Shown here piece by piece: positions 1 to 8,612 of a DNA stretch of 37,229 bases. Below the pieces are notes generated by a model. The model did not search any database. It worked only from the letters and a program-made list of their open reading frames with translations, and was not told where the DNA came from. Source of the stretch: an uncultured Lachnospiraceae bacterium (lineage in GTDB: Bacteria > Bacillota > Clostridia > Lachnospirales > Lachnospiraceae); assembly GCA_944376425.1 (NCBI GenBank), contig CALWCS010000084.1, positions 1-37,229 of the forward strand, given 5' to 3'. Numbering within the stretch: position 1 is the stretch's first letter; each line of letters opens with the position of its first letter. The translations under genes were made by a program, and so were the position numbers.

Positions 1-722
1 CTCAGAGAGAAATTTATCTGAAGCCGTTTGAGATTCTGGTAGAGGAAGGCGATCCGTGGTTTATGATGACTTCCTACAACAAGATCAACGGCTCCTATGC
101 GGCAACGAACTATGAGCTCCTGACAACCGTACTCAGAGACGAGTGGGGATTTGACGGATGCGTTATGACAGACTGGGCTTCCGGAAAAGACAACGGAAAT
201 GCCAGCATGATCCGCGCTCAGGGCGACCTGTGTATGCCAAGCCTTGTAGGAAGAGCCGACCCTGTTCTTCCGGAAGGATTTACGACGACAGGCGCAACAG
301 AAAGCTGGTACGGCGTGGTACACTCCGGAATGGTTTACTGCGAGTACTGCGGAACCGAATACGGCGACTACTCTCTGTTTAAGATCAACAACCTGTACGT
401 TCCGGCAACCGCGCCGTGCTTCGACGAAAACGGCGTGGTAGAATCCTGCGACCGCCCGTATGAGCAGGCAGCAATACCGGAGCTTCCGGAAGGATACACC
501 CATGACGACGACTACATCTACGACGAGGAAGGCAACATTGTAGTCGGATACTCCAACTGGATTCTCGACAGCACCGGACTGGTCACAGGATATGTGGCAG
601 GCGAGGTATCCTTAGGAGAACTGGAACGCTGCGCAGAAAACGTATTTGAGGGCATCATTACTCTCGGAACGTATCAGCCGGTTGACGGCGCTCCTGTCGC
701 AACGGCTGCTTCCGCAGAATAA
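1..722 (+). CDS. GH3 beta-glycosidase, 3' part (5' end outside window)
   Basis: This is the C-terminal 240 codons of a family 3 glycoside hydrolase; the reading phase begins at base 3 and the 5' end is cut by the window edge. The visible part is the end of the catalytic TIM-barrel-type domain: REIYLKPFE, MTSYNKING and the nucleophile motif VMTDW, whose Asp codon is at 171-173. In ordinary GH3 enzymes this domain is N-terminal and is followed by a second domain. Here only about 180 residues follow and the protein ends in ATAASAE, so it is probably the permuted type, as in the two complete GH3 genes of this window. A YCEYCG cysteine pair follows the catalytic motif. Codon use is richer in GC than in the next GH3 gene, so the two are probably not a recent duplication. 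Substrate cannot be told. GH3 membership is sure; permutation is inferred. Confidence 0.9.
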   Translation, partial: QREIYLKPFEILVEEGDPWFMMTSYNKINGSYAATNYELLTTVLRDEWGFDGCVMTDWASGKDNGNASMIRAQGDLCMPSLVGRADPVLPEGFTTTGATESWYGVVHSGMVYCEYCGTEYGDYSLFKINNLYVPATAPCFDENGVVESCDRPYEQAAIPELPEGYTHDDDYIYDEEGNIVVGYSNWILDSTGLVTGYVAGEVSLGELERCAENVFEGIITLGTYQPVDGAPVATAASAE

Positions 723-803
723 GGGCAGATTAAGACAGAAAAAGCGAGATATCACAGCAGATAAAGAGAAAGGGCAGCCTCCGGGGCGCCGCACGACATA
801 GCC

Positions 804-872
804 ATACGCTTCTCCCTTTGGCAGACTGGTTTTAAAATCAGAGCAGTCCGGCAGGGGAGAAGCGTATTTTTG
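804..872 (+). terminator. Rho-independent terminator after GH3 fragment
   Basis: A long stem pairs 804-817 with 853-867 (ATACGCTTCTCCCT against AGGGGAGAAGCGTAT). A short inner stem GACTG/CAGTC lies in the loop, and TTTTTGTTGT follows. It closes the GH3 gene ending at 722. Confidence 0.8.
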
Positions 873-895
873 TTGTCCCCAAGAAGAAATGATAA

Positions 896-924
896 TTGTA
901 TCTGAGCCGGATATCATGTATAAT
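896..924 (+). promoter_or_regulatory. SigA-type promoter for the PH-like membrane protein
   Basis: TTGTAT (896-901) and TATAAT (919-924) are separated by 17 bp. The expected transcription start is about 931, and the ribosome binding site GGAGGA (955-960) follows. Confidence 0.75.
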
Positions 925-966
925 AGACATCATATAAAAAAGATAGACAAAAACGGAGGAAAAAAC

Positions 967-1578
967 ATGCAGGGCGAAGATAAGAAAGAGGATAAGAAAG
1001 AAGAGGTCATGGCGCAAACCCAGGCGGCGGACGGGGAAAACACGGAAGAACAAAAGCAGGAAAAAAAGCCGCAGGAGAAGAAGGCAGAGAGCAAAAAAGC
1101 AGAGCTGAAAAAGACGGGGGAGCAAAAAAACCAGGTCAAAAAGAAAGAGGCTTCGAAAGCGCCGAAGATGGAAAAGGTGCAGATTAAAGGGAGATCTCCG
1201 ATCTGGTACTGGGCTTTTCTGATTGTGGGAAACGCCATTTTTCTTCACCAGTTGATTTTTAACCGGAACAATACAGAGTCTCTTGTCTTTGGACTCGTAG
1301 CGGTCAACCTTGTCTTTCTGCCGATTGTGATCAAAAACGTCGTAGAGATTGACAATGAGACAGTATGGCTGAAAATGGGATTTTTTAAGGAAAAGATCAG
1401 TCTCTCCAGCGTCAGAGAGGTCAAGAGAAAGCCGTCGAAGATCTTTAAGCATTCACCTTCCCATGAAAAGCTGATTATAAAGGGAAAAGACCGGTATGTG
1501 ATGGTGGCGGTCAAAGAAAAAGACCGTCTGATCAGCGAGCTGCAGAAGAGAAAGAAAAATATCAAGATAGATATATGA
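967..1578 (+). CDS. Membrane protein with charged N-terminus and PH-like C-terminal domain
   Basis: The ATG at 967 was chosen because ACGGAGGA lies 6 bases upstream; the longer frame from 889 would start upstream of the predicted transcription start. The 203-residue protein opens with about 75 residues of almost only Lys, Glu, Gln and Ala, probably a disordered or coiled cytoplasmic arm. Two closely spaced membrane segments follow (SPIWYWAFLIVGNAIFL and VFGLVAVNLVFLPIVI). The rest, from VEIDNETVWLKMGFF, looks like the short beta-rich fold of bacterial PH-like domains (YdbT/bPH type), with alternating strands and a final basic helix. The function is unknown. It has its own promoter and a strong terminator, so it is monocistronic. 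The PH-like call rests on pattern only. Confidence 0.75.
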   Translation: MQGEDKKEDKKEEVMAQTQAADGENTEEQKQEKKPQEKKAESKKAELKKTGEQKNQVKKKEASKAPKMEKVQIKGRSPIWYWAFLIVGNAIFLHQLIFNRNNTESLVFGLVAVNLVFLPIVIKNVVEIDNETVWLKMGFFKEKISLSSVREVKRKPSKIFKHSPSHEKLIIKGKDRYVMVAVKEKDRLISELQKRKKNIKIDI

Positions 1579-1584
1579 TTAAAA

Positions 1585-1626
1585 AGATTTTCTCCCGCGA
1601 TAAAAGCGGGAGGAGATCTTTTTTTC
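1585..1626 (+). terminator. Rho-independent terminator
   Basis: Stem 1585-1598 pairs with 1606-1619 (TCTCCCGC against GCGGGAGGAGA, extended by G-U pairs), with a 7-base loop and the run TTTTTTT. It starts 6 bases after the stop codon. Confidence 0.9.
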
Positions 1627-1768
1627 ATACAGAAAAAGGAAAATCCGCCGCGCCGGCGTCAAAAAGCTTTCGGCTGCATCAGAAAAAAAGCAGAAAAAAG
1701 AGAAAATTATATACGGAAATTTTAAAAAACAAGTCGAAAATGTGAAAGAAATTATAAAAAGAATCAGT

Positions 1769-1774
1769 TATAAT
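1769..1774 (+). promoter_or_regulatory. -10 element upstream of secreted GH3 gene
   Basis: TATAAT stands 36 bases before the start codon, but no good -35 hexamer is seen at 16-18 bp, which suggests an activated promoter. The rest of 1627-1768 is A-rich and shows no gene. Confidence 0.5.
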
Positions 1775-1809
1775 ACTGTTGTCAACGGCAATTGAGAGGG
1801 GGAATAAGA

Positions 1810-4800
1810 ATGAACAAAAATAAAAAAATTGCCAAACGTGTATTAACAGCGGTACTTACAACTTCTGTGGTACTGACATCAGGAAGCAGCGTATTTGCAG
1901 CTGGACCAGGTGCAGTTACAACAGATGAAGTATCGCAGCATGAGATTGACAGTGCAACAATTTCTCTGCAGATGGCTACCGAAGGTATGGTTCTGCTTGA
2001 GAACAATAATAATGCGCTGCCGATCGCACAGAGTGGTGACGTGGCATTGTATGGTGCAGGCGCTGTTCAGACAGTTAAAGGCGGAACAGGATCAGGTGCG
2101 GTAAATAACCGTATCGTTTATCCGGATGGTACTTCAGTAGATGGTGTAGCTATTGCATCTTCTGTACTGGATGGATTTAAGAATGCCGGATATAACGTTC
2201 TGACAGAAGATTATCTGCAGGCATATAATGAGGCAAATCCTACATCTGTAAGCGGAATGGGAAGAAGCAGTCTTGCTGAGGACTGGATGCTGACATATTC
2301 CGATATCGCAGAAACAGCACAGCAGACAGACACGGCAATCTATGTTGTACGCCGTAACGCAGGTGAAGGCGCAGATCGTACTCCTACAAAAGGCGACTAT
2401 TATCTGAGCGACATTGAACTTGCAAATATTCAGCTGTTAAGTTCTGTATTTGACAAATGTATCGTAGTATTGAACGTAATCAGCATCGACTCAAGCTGGT
2501 TTGAAGAATCAGGCGCAGATGCAATGATTCTGATGTCAAATCCAGGTATGTTAAGTGGTGACGCTCTCGTTCAGGTTATCAACGGAACAGTAACACCTTC
2601 CGGAAAACTGGTAGATACTTGGGCATCTGATATTACAGATTATCCGTCTACTGAGTACTTTGGAGCAATCAATGAGGACGATCCGTGGAGTTCTTATATT
2701 GAGTATTATATGGAAGACATTTATGTAGGATATCGTTACTTTGATACGTTTGCACCGGAAAAAGTAAATTATGAATTTGGATACGGTCTGTCTTATACAA
2801 CATTCGACATTACGACAGACAGCGTAACTGTAGATGCAGACAAAGTAACAGTGACAGCAACTGTTACGAACACCGGTGATACATATTCCGGAAAAGAAGT
2901 TGTAGAAGTATACTTCTCAGCACCGGACGGAGAACTGGATAAACCGTATCAGGAACTTGCAGGATTTGGAAAAACTGATAATTTGGCTCCGGGAGAATCC
3001 CAGACATTGACGATCAGCTTCAATACTTCTGATATGTCTTCCTACAGTGAAGAAAGAGCAGCTTATATTATGGAAGCTGGAGATTATATCATCCGTGTTG
3101 GAAACAGCTCACGCAATACAAATCCGGAAGCTGTCATTACACTGGATGAGACCGTTGTGACAGAGCAGCTGACAAATCAGATGGCAGTTGACGGCGACGG
3201 CGCAAATGTCGGTGGTTCCGATAACAGCAACGGAAGCGGACGCGGTACGCCTCCATACAATCAGGCAATTGAAATTGACAAAGAAACAAACGTAGAAAAC
3301 TTCGAGAGATTAAGAGAAGAGTTTAGAGAAGCAGGAGCATCCGGAACATCTTATGATGACGGAAAGACAACAGAAAATGCAGTTGCTCTGACATTATCCG
3401 GCGCAGACATCGAAAATACAGAACCTGTTTATCCGGAACTGGAAGAAGGAGAGACCTATGAAGATGTCAACGTTTATATTTCTGCTACAACAGAAGATGT
3501 AGATGTCAACGGATACAACTATGAGAACAACGTTGATTACAATGTAAATCCTGTATACTTTGATGCAGAAGGAAATGAAACATCAGAGGAACCGGCTGAA
3601 CTTGCCAACTACCGCGTAAAGAGCGGAAGCGAAGAAGACGGCACAGCAGAATACTATACTCTGTTAGATGTATACAACGGAGAACTGACAATCGAACAGT
3701 TCGTTTCCGGTATGACAATCGAAGAACTTGCTAACTTTGTAGAAGGTGGAAATAAATCTCCAAACGCAGACGGACAGTCCGCAGGCGGAACTTCCCCAAG
3801 TACAAGATACATCAGTGAATCGACAAGTCAGGCAATCGATGATCTATGGGTTCGCGGTGAAGCAGGAGAAACTTGCGGTCTTTATATTGAAGATCGTCTG
3901 ATCCCGAACACGACAAACGCAGACGGACCGGCCGGACTTCGTGTTACTCAGAGTTATGAAGAAGATGGAACAACGTATTATCAGTTCTGTACTGCATATC
4001 CGGTTGGAACTATGATCGCACAGAGCTGGGATACTGATGTAGCTTACCAGATGGGTACAGCAGTTGGTGCAGATATGCTTGCAGCAGGCGTTACCTTATG
4101 GCTGGCTCCTGGTATGAACATTCACCGCAATCCTCTTTGCGGACGTAACTTTGAATATTATTCAGAAGATCCGTTACTGACAGGTATGATGGCTGGATCA
4201 GAAGGTGCCGGCGTACAGTCTAATCCTGGAATCGGCGTTACCTATAAACATTTCGCAGTTAACAATCAGGAAACAAGCAGAAATGCAAGCAACAGCGTGG
4301 TATCTGAGCGTGCGCTTCGTGAGATTTACCTGAAAGGATTTGAAATTGCCGTTAAGATGAGCAAACCTATGGCAATCATGTCCTCTTACAACGTGATTAA
4401 CAATGTAACTGCAGCTAACAATTATGAACTGCTTGAGAACATCCTTCGTAAAGAATGGGGATTCGACGGTCTCGTTATGACAGACTGGGGCGGATCAGGC
4501 GGATACTCTGACGCACGTGCAATGCATGCAGGTAACGATTTAATCTGTGCAGGAAAGACAGTTTCCAATATCACAGGTTACATCACTGACGCAGCACCGG
4601 CAATCGAATACGATGAAAACGGTATTGCAACAGACGGCGGTTATCCATACGTTTCCAGAACGACTCGTGCAAGCGGTACATCCGTAACGTTTACGACAGT
4701 TGCTCACTGGGGCGATTATCAGCCAAATGCAGAAGGAAGAGATTTCGAAGTAGTGACAACGACAGAAGCATTTGATACAGAGACAAGACCTGTTCGTCTG

Positions 4801-5250
4801 TATGTAGATGAAGAAGGAAATTACTATCTGCAGTCTCCACAAGGTGTTACTACAACACAGGAACTTCAGGATTGGACAATCCGTGAACTTCTGGATGGAA
4901 AAGATATCAACGGAACCCATATCAACGGTATGGTAGATGACGGAACAGCTTCCTATACAGAAGAAGATGGTCAGGTTACCATTACGTATAAACTGATTAA
5001 ACTGTCTGCACTGGATAACGTAAGTACTGGACAGCAGACACCAAGCACAACAGATATCTTCGGAGATCCTGATGAAAATACACTGACATTGGGTGATTTA
5101 CAGAAGAGTGTAATTAACATTCTGAATATGGTAAAATCCTCTACTCAGTTCGCAGATCTGGTTGGTATTGAAGCTGAATCTTATACAGCTGCTCGTGCAG
5201 ATCAGTTACAGACTTTTGTAGAAGTAGAAAAGGGAGAAATTGCTCAGTAA
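1810..5250 (+). CDS. Secreted circularly permuted GH3 beta-glycosidase (1146 aa)
   Basis: The start is the ATG at 1810, behind GAGAGGGGGA; an in-frame TTG at 1792 is too far upstream. A signal peptide (MNKNKKIAKRV, hydrophobic core, SSVFA before cleavage near residue 31) marks export. Domain order is reversed relative to ordinary GH3 enzymes. First comes the GH3 C-terminal sandwich domain (EGMVLLENNNNALPI to about residue 300), then the Fn3-like domain (FGYGLSYTTF, about 325-440), a Glu/Asp-rich linker, and last the catalytic domain (PAGLRV, NIHRNPLCGRNFEYYSED, KHFAVNNQE). The nucleophile is Asp892 in VMTDWGG. Permuted GH3 beta-glucosidases are known from rumen clostridia, but those are cytoplasmic-sized at about 800-850 residues. 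Here about 250 further residues of unknown fold follow. No LPXTG motif is seen, so the protein is probably released. Substrate is unknown. Confidence 0.93.
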   Translation: MNKNKKIAKRVLTAVLTTSVVLTSGSSVFAAGPGAVTTDEVSQHEIDSATISLQMATEGMVLLENNNNALPIAQSGDVALYGAGAVQTVKGGTGSGAVNNRIVYPDGTSVDGVAIASSVLDGFKNAGYNVLTEDYLQAYNEANPTSVSGMGRSSLAEDWMLTYSDIAETAQQTDTAIYVVRRNAGEGADRTPTKGDYYLSDIELANIQLLSSVFDKCIVVLNVISIDSSWFEESGADAMILMSNPGMLSGDALVQVINGTVTPSGKLVDTWASDITDYPSTEYFGAINEDDPWSSYIEYYMEDIYVGYRYFDTFAPEKVNYEFGYGLSYTTFDITTDSVTVDADKVTVTATVTNTGDTYSGKEVVEVYFSAPDGELDKPYQELAGFGKTDNLAPGESQTLTISFNTSDMSSYSEERAAYIMEAGDYIIRVGNSSRNTNPEAVITLDETVVTEQLTNQMAVDGDGANVGGSDNSNGSGRGTPPYNQAIEIDKETNVENFERLREEFREAGASGTSYDDGKTTENAVALTLSGADIENTEPVYPELEEGETYEDVNVYISATTEDVDVNGYNYENNVDYNVNPVYFDAEGNETSEEPAELANYRVKSGSEEDGTAEYYTLLDVYNGELTIEQFVSGMTIEELANFVEGGNKSPNADGQSAGGTSPSTRYISESTSQAIDDLWVRGEAGETCGLYIEDRLIPNTTNADGPAGLRVTQSYEEDGTTYYQFCTAYPVGTMIAQSWDTDVAYQMGTAVGADMLAAGVTLWLAPGMNIHRNPLCGRNFEYYSEDPLLTGMMAGSEGAGVQSNPGIGVTYKHFAVNNQETSRNASNSVVSERALREIYLKGFEIAVKMSKPMAIMSSYNVINNVTAANNYELLENILRKEWGFDGLVMTDWGGSGGYSDARAMHAGNDLICAGKTVSNITGYITDAAPAIEYDENGIATDGGYPYVSRTTRASGTSVTFTTVAHWGDYQPNAEGRDFEVVTTTEAFDTETRPVRLYVDEEGNYYLQSPQGVTTTQELQDWTIRELLDGKDINGTHINGMVDDGTASYTEEDGQVTITYKLIKLSALDNVSTGQQTPSTTDIFGDPDENTLTLGDLQKSVINILNMVKSSTQFADLVGIEAESYTAARADQLQTFVEVEKGEIAQ

Positions 5251-5278
5251 ATTTCTGGCACGGAAAAAATAGAAATGG

Positions 5279-5320
5279 AATATCGCTCGCCGCATTTTGC
5301 GGCGGGCGATATTTTATTTT
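5279..5320 (+). terminator. Rho-independent terminator after GH3
   Basis: Stem 5279-5293 pairs with 5299-5313 (AATATCGCTCGCCGC against GCGGCGGGCGATATT, one G-U pair), with a 5-base loop and a TTATTTT tail. Confidence 0.92.
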
Positions 5321-5323
5321 CTA

Positions 5324-5397
5324 TCATAGGAAAGATTTTGTCATACTAAAGAGGAATTTTCTATGATCGTACTCCTTAGGATTGATTTTTTGTATGA
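5324..5397. promoter_or_regulatory. Four copies of TCATASNAAA, two per strand
   Basis: Forward copies are TCATAGGAAA (5324-5333) and TCATACTAAA (5341-5350). Reverse-strand copies are TCATAGAAAA (5357-5366) and TCATACAAAA (5388-5397). They lie between the GH3 terminator and the promoter of the ABC exporter, and each forward copy can pair with one reverse copy. A cluster of regulator binding sites for the exporter is the simplest reading; the regulator is not identified. Confidence 0.45.
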
Positions 5398-5462
5398 TAG
5401 AATGCAATATAGATTGTTTATCAAAAGTTTATTCTTTTATCATCTTCAAGAAGGAAGAAATG

Positions 5463-5471
5463 TGATATACT
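5463..5471 (+). promoter_or_regulatory. Extended -10 promoter for the ABC exporter
   Basis: TGATATACT is an extended -10 element. Its -35 region (TCTTCA at 5443-5448, 17 bp away) is poor, which fits dependence on an activator, perhaps at the repeats just upstream. The ribosome binding site GGAAAGGAG precedes the ATG at 5510. Confidence 0.55.
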
Positions 5472-5509
5472 ACATGAAGACAAGAAATGAAAAAGGAAAG
5501 GAGTAATCT

Positions 5510-8200
5510 ATGCTGCAGCTAAAAAATATTACAAAGGAGTATATAACAGGCAGCTCAAAAGTAGAAGCATTAAAAGGAATCACAATCTCTTTTCGAAAAA
5601 ATGAGTTTGTATCGATTCTTGGTCCGTCTGGAGGAGGAAAAACAACACTGCTCAATATTATTGGCGGATTAGACCACTATACGAGCGGTGACCTGATCAT
5701 CGACGGAAAATCTACAAAAGATTTTAAAAACCGAGACTGGGACTCCTACAGAAACCATTCCATCGGTTTTGTGTTTCAGTCCTATAATCTGATTCCGCAT
5801 CAAAGCGTTTTGGCGAATGTGGAACTTGCCCTGACGTTATCGGGAGTCGGCAGATCTGAACGGAAAAAACGTGCAAAAGAAGCTTTGGAAGCGGTAGGAT
5901 TAGGAGATCAGCTCTATAAAAGACCAAATCAGCTTTCCGGAGGACAGATGCAAAGAGTGGCGATTGCCCGTGCACTTGTCAATGATCCGGAAATTTTACT
6001 TGCTGATGAACCGACAGGAGCGCTGGATACAGATACTAGTATTCAGGTTATGGATATTTTAAAACGTGTGGCAAAAGATCGGCTTGTCATTATGGTCACA
6101 CATAATCCGGAGCTTGCCCAGAAATATTCTACAAGAATTGTCCGGCTTAGAGACGGTTCTATTTTAGATGACAGCAATCCGTTTGACGGAAAAGAAGAAG
6201 CAGCAACGGCTTTTAACCCGAAAAAAACTTCGATGAATTTTAAGACGGCCTTGTCTTTGTCATTAAATAATCTGATGACAAAACGTGCGCGGACATTTCT
6301 GACTGCTTTTGCAGGATCCATTGGAATTATTGGAATTGCCCTGATTTTATCCCTGTCAACAGGAGTCAATAATTATATCAACGATATCCAAAGAGATACC
6401 ATGTCTTCTTATCCGATTACCATTAACTCTCAGTCTATTGACCTGGAAAGTATGATACAGTCTGGGGCAGAGCAAAGCCGTCAGGAGACTGCGCATGATT
6501 TTGATGCCGTTTATTCCAACGGAACGGCATTTGAGATGATAAACAGTATGACGACAAGCATTCAGGAAAATAACCTGACTAATTTTAAACAATATTTAGA
6601 TGATCCTGACAGTGAAATTCAACAGTACATCGGAGAAAATGGGATCGTCTATTCTTATGATATAAAATTTGACGTCTATACGTATGATCCGGACGGAACA
6701 TTAGTAAATACAGACGGAAGTACCATTAATCCGGATCAGAGTACCATGCAGTCCGGAATTACTTCTATGACAATGACATCTTCCGGAAATTTTAGTGAGA
6801 TTTTACCTGGAAAAGAAGAAAATTTGATCAGCCAGGTGATCAAAGACAACTATGATCTTTTGTACGGAGAATGGCCAAAGAATTACGATGAAGTCGTTTT
6901 AGTTCTGGATCAGAATAATGAAATCTCCACTTCCACACTGTATGAGATTGGATTGCTGCCAGCGGCAGAATATGAAGAAATCATGGAACAATTGAATAAC
7001 GGTGAGACGGTTGAGAATCAAGAACACAGCTGGAGCTATGAAGAGATCTGCAGTAAGGAATTTTATCTGATTCCAGAATGTGATTATTATCAGGAACAAG
7101 AAAATGGAACGTTCCAAAATATTTCTGATGACGGGCAGGCATTGGAAGAATTGATCGATGATAGTATTCCACTTAAAGTAAGCGGTGTGATCCGATTAAA
7201 TGATGAGGCAGATACTTCGTTTATTTCCAGTCCGGTCGGATATACGAAAGCACTGACAGACTATCTGATCGAGTATTCAAATAACAGTGAGATCGTAAAG
7301 GCACAGGAAGCAGATCCGCAGACTAATATATTAAACGGACTAAAATTTGCACCTGAGAGTGATGCAGAAAAGATTGAGGAGACAAGAGAATATTTTTCTA
7401 ATTTAGATATTTCTGAGAAAGCAGCTATGCTGAAAGAAATGATGAGTGCCATGGACAGCACAAGTCAGATGTCATCAAGAATAAGCAGTATGTCAGAGGA
7501 ACAGCAGGCGGCACTTTTAGATCAGTATCTTACGTCAGCTGATGATGAAAGTATGCTGATGATTTATGATTATTATATTTCTCCCGGTACTTATGAAGAA
7601 AATATGAGTATGTTTGGAGCAATTAACTTAGATGCTCCGTCTTCTGTCAGCATTTATGCAGACAGTTTCGAAGATAAGGATGCCATTTCAGATTGTATTG
7701 ACAAGTACAATGAGACCGCTTCTGAGACAGATCAAATTATTTATACAGACTATGTAGGGTTATTAATGTCTTCCATTACAACGATTGTCAATGCAATTTC
7801 CTATGTACTGATTGCATTCGTAGCAGTATCCCTTGTTGTTTCTTCGATTATGATCGGAATTATTACTTATATTTCTGTTCTCGAACGAACGAAAGAAATC
7901 GGTATTTTGCGTGCAATTGGCGCCTCTAAAAAGGACATTTCACGGGTATTTAATGCAGAAACCTTTTTAGTAGGATTGTGCGCAGGGCTGATTGGCGTTG
8001 GTATTTCCTGTTTGCTGTGTATTCCGATTAACTCTGTGATCCATTCTCTTGTAGGAGAAGTAACTGTAAATGCAGTACTGCCTTTTACAAGCGGACTGAT
8101 TTTGGTAATTATCAGTGTTCTGCTGACCTTGATTGCCGGATTATTCCCATCTAGAGTTGCAGCAAAGAAAGACCCTGTAACAGCACTTAGGACAGAATAA
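5510..8200 (+). CDS. MacB/FtsX-type ABC exporter, ATPase fused to permease (896 aa)
   Basis: The N-terminal 230 residues form a complete ABC ATPase: Walker A GPSGGGKT (38-45), Q-loop FQSYNLIP, signature LSGGQ (142-146), Walker B ILLADE (162-167) and switch His198. The permease half has one membrane helix at about 263-284, then an extracellular domain of roughly 450 residues. Three helices at the C-terminus carry the FtsX signature region ISVLERTKEIGILRAIGAS and the closing PVTALRTE. This is the layout of MacB-like mechanotransmission exporters. In Firmicutes such single-gene fusions are usually tied to peptide or antibiotic export or envelope stress; the substrate here is not known. No accessory membrane-fusion protein or adjacent sensor kinase is seen. 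It is a single gene with its own promoter region. Confidence 0.92.
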   Translation: MLQLKNITKEYITGSSKVEALKGITISFRKNEFVSILGPSGGGKTTLLNIIGGLDHYTSGDLIIDGKSTKDFKNRDWDSYRNHSIGFVFQSYNLIPHQSVLANVELALTLSGVGRSERKKRAKEALEAVGLGDQLYKRPNQLSGGQMQRVAIARALVNDPEILLADEPTGALDTDTSIQVMDILKRVAKDRLVIMVTHNPELAQKYSTRIVRLRDGSILDDSNPFDGKEEAATAFNPKKTSMNFKTALSLSLNNLMTKRARTFLTAFAGSIGIIGIALILSLSTGVNNYINDIQRDTMSSYPITINSQSIDLESMIQSGAEQSRQETAHDFDAVYSNGTAFEMINSMTTSIQENNLTNFKQYLDDPDSEIQQYIGENGIVYSYDIKFDVYTYDPDGTLVNTDGSTINPDQSTMQSGITSMTMTSSGNFSEILPGKEENLISQVIKDNYDLLYGEWPKNYDEVVLVLDQNNEISTSTLYEIGLLPAAEYEEIMEQLNNGETVENQEHSWSYEEICSKEFYLIPECDYYQEQENGTFQNISDDGQALEELIDDSIPLKVSGVIRLNDEADTSFISSPVGYTKALTDYLIEYSNNSEIVKAQEADPQTNILNGLKFAPESDAEKIEETREYFSNLDISEKAAMLKEMMSAMDSTSQMSSRISSMSEEQQAALLDQYLTSADDESMLMIYDYYISPGTYEENMSMFGAINLDAPSSVSIYADSFEDKDAISDCIDKYNETASETDQIIYTDYVGLLMSSITTIVNAISYVLIAFVAVSLVVSSIMIGIITYISVLERTKEIGILRAIGASKKDISRVFNAETFLVGLCAGLIGVGISCLLCIPINSVIHSLVGEVTVNAVLPFTSGLILVIISVLLTLIAGLFPSRVAAKKDPVTALRTE

Positions 8201-8252
8201 AGAGAAAGAAGTCTGATCTGACATAGGATCATGGAAAGCAATCAGGAAAGAC

Positions 8253-8281
8253 TTGACATTGCAAGAGGGCTATGATATGAT
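8253..8281 (+). promoter_or_regulatory. Consensus promoter of the ABC-F leader
   Basis: TTGACA (8253-8258), a 17-bp spacer and TATGAT (8276-8281) make a near-perfect SigA promoter. Transcription should start near 8288, more than 400 bases before the ABC-F start codon, which leaves a very long leader. Confidence 0.85.
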
Positions 8282-8310
8282 GACGCCAGAAAAATAAGAA
8301 GAGGTGTAAA

Positions 8311-8322
8311 ATGAAGAAATAA
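8311..8322 (+). CDS. Three-codon upstream ORF (Met-Lys-Lys-stop)
   Basis: ATGAAGAAATAA follows a strong ribosome binding site (AGAAGAGGTG, 8298-8307) about 23 bases after the predicted transcription start. Very short uORFs serve as ribosome-stalling sensors ahead of ABC-F and Erm genes. From memory, the Listeria lmo0919 leader described by term-seq has one of about this length. Confidence 0.5.
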   Translation: MKK

Positions 8323-8575
8323 TCTATTTTTTGAATGACAGAAAAAGCAAAAAAGAAAACCAATACCATCTGTATTGGCGATTGTCATGGAATCAAACGA
8401 TAGATTATATGTTTCACCTATTATTGTTTTAGGCAAACTGTAGATTGTCTGAATAACACTCCATTATTTTTGACGTGGAAACATAAAAATAAAATGGAAT
8501 ATTTGTATTTGAGGCATAAAGAATCAGAAAGCAGATAAAACAGAGTTTGCCGGTGTAATGCAATACAGGATCAAT

Positions 8576-8612
8576 AAAAAAGAATCGTTTGACGCCAGAC
8601 GATTCTTTTTTT
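8576..8612 (+). terminator. Intrinsic terminator inside the ABC-F leader
   Basis: AAAAAAGAATCGT (8576-8588) pairs perfectly with ACGATTCTTTTTT (8599-8611) over a 10-base loop, and the T run is part of the stem. It lies 86 bases before the ABC-F start codon, where read-through would be regulated. No gene ends shortly before it, so it is not an ordinary gene terminator. Confidence 0.85.

Noticed and set aside
838..1452. 204-codon minus-strand frame opposite the PH-like protein gene
   Set aside because: Poly-Leu/Phe translation produced by the Lys/Glu-rich plus-strand gene; no ribosome binding site.
8242..8436. 64-codon minus-strand frame over the ABC-F promoter and leader
   Set aside because: Overlaps a strong opposite promoter; hydrophobic low-complexity translation and no ribosome binding site.
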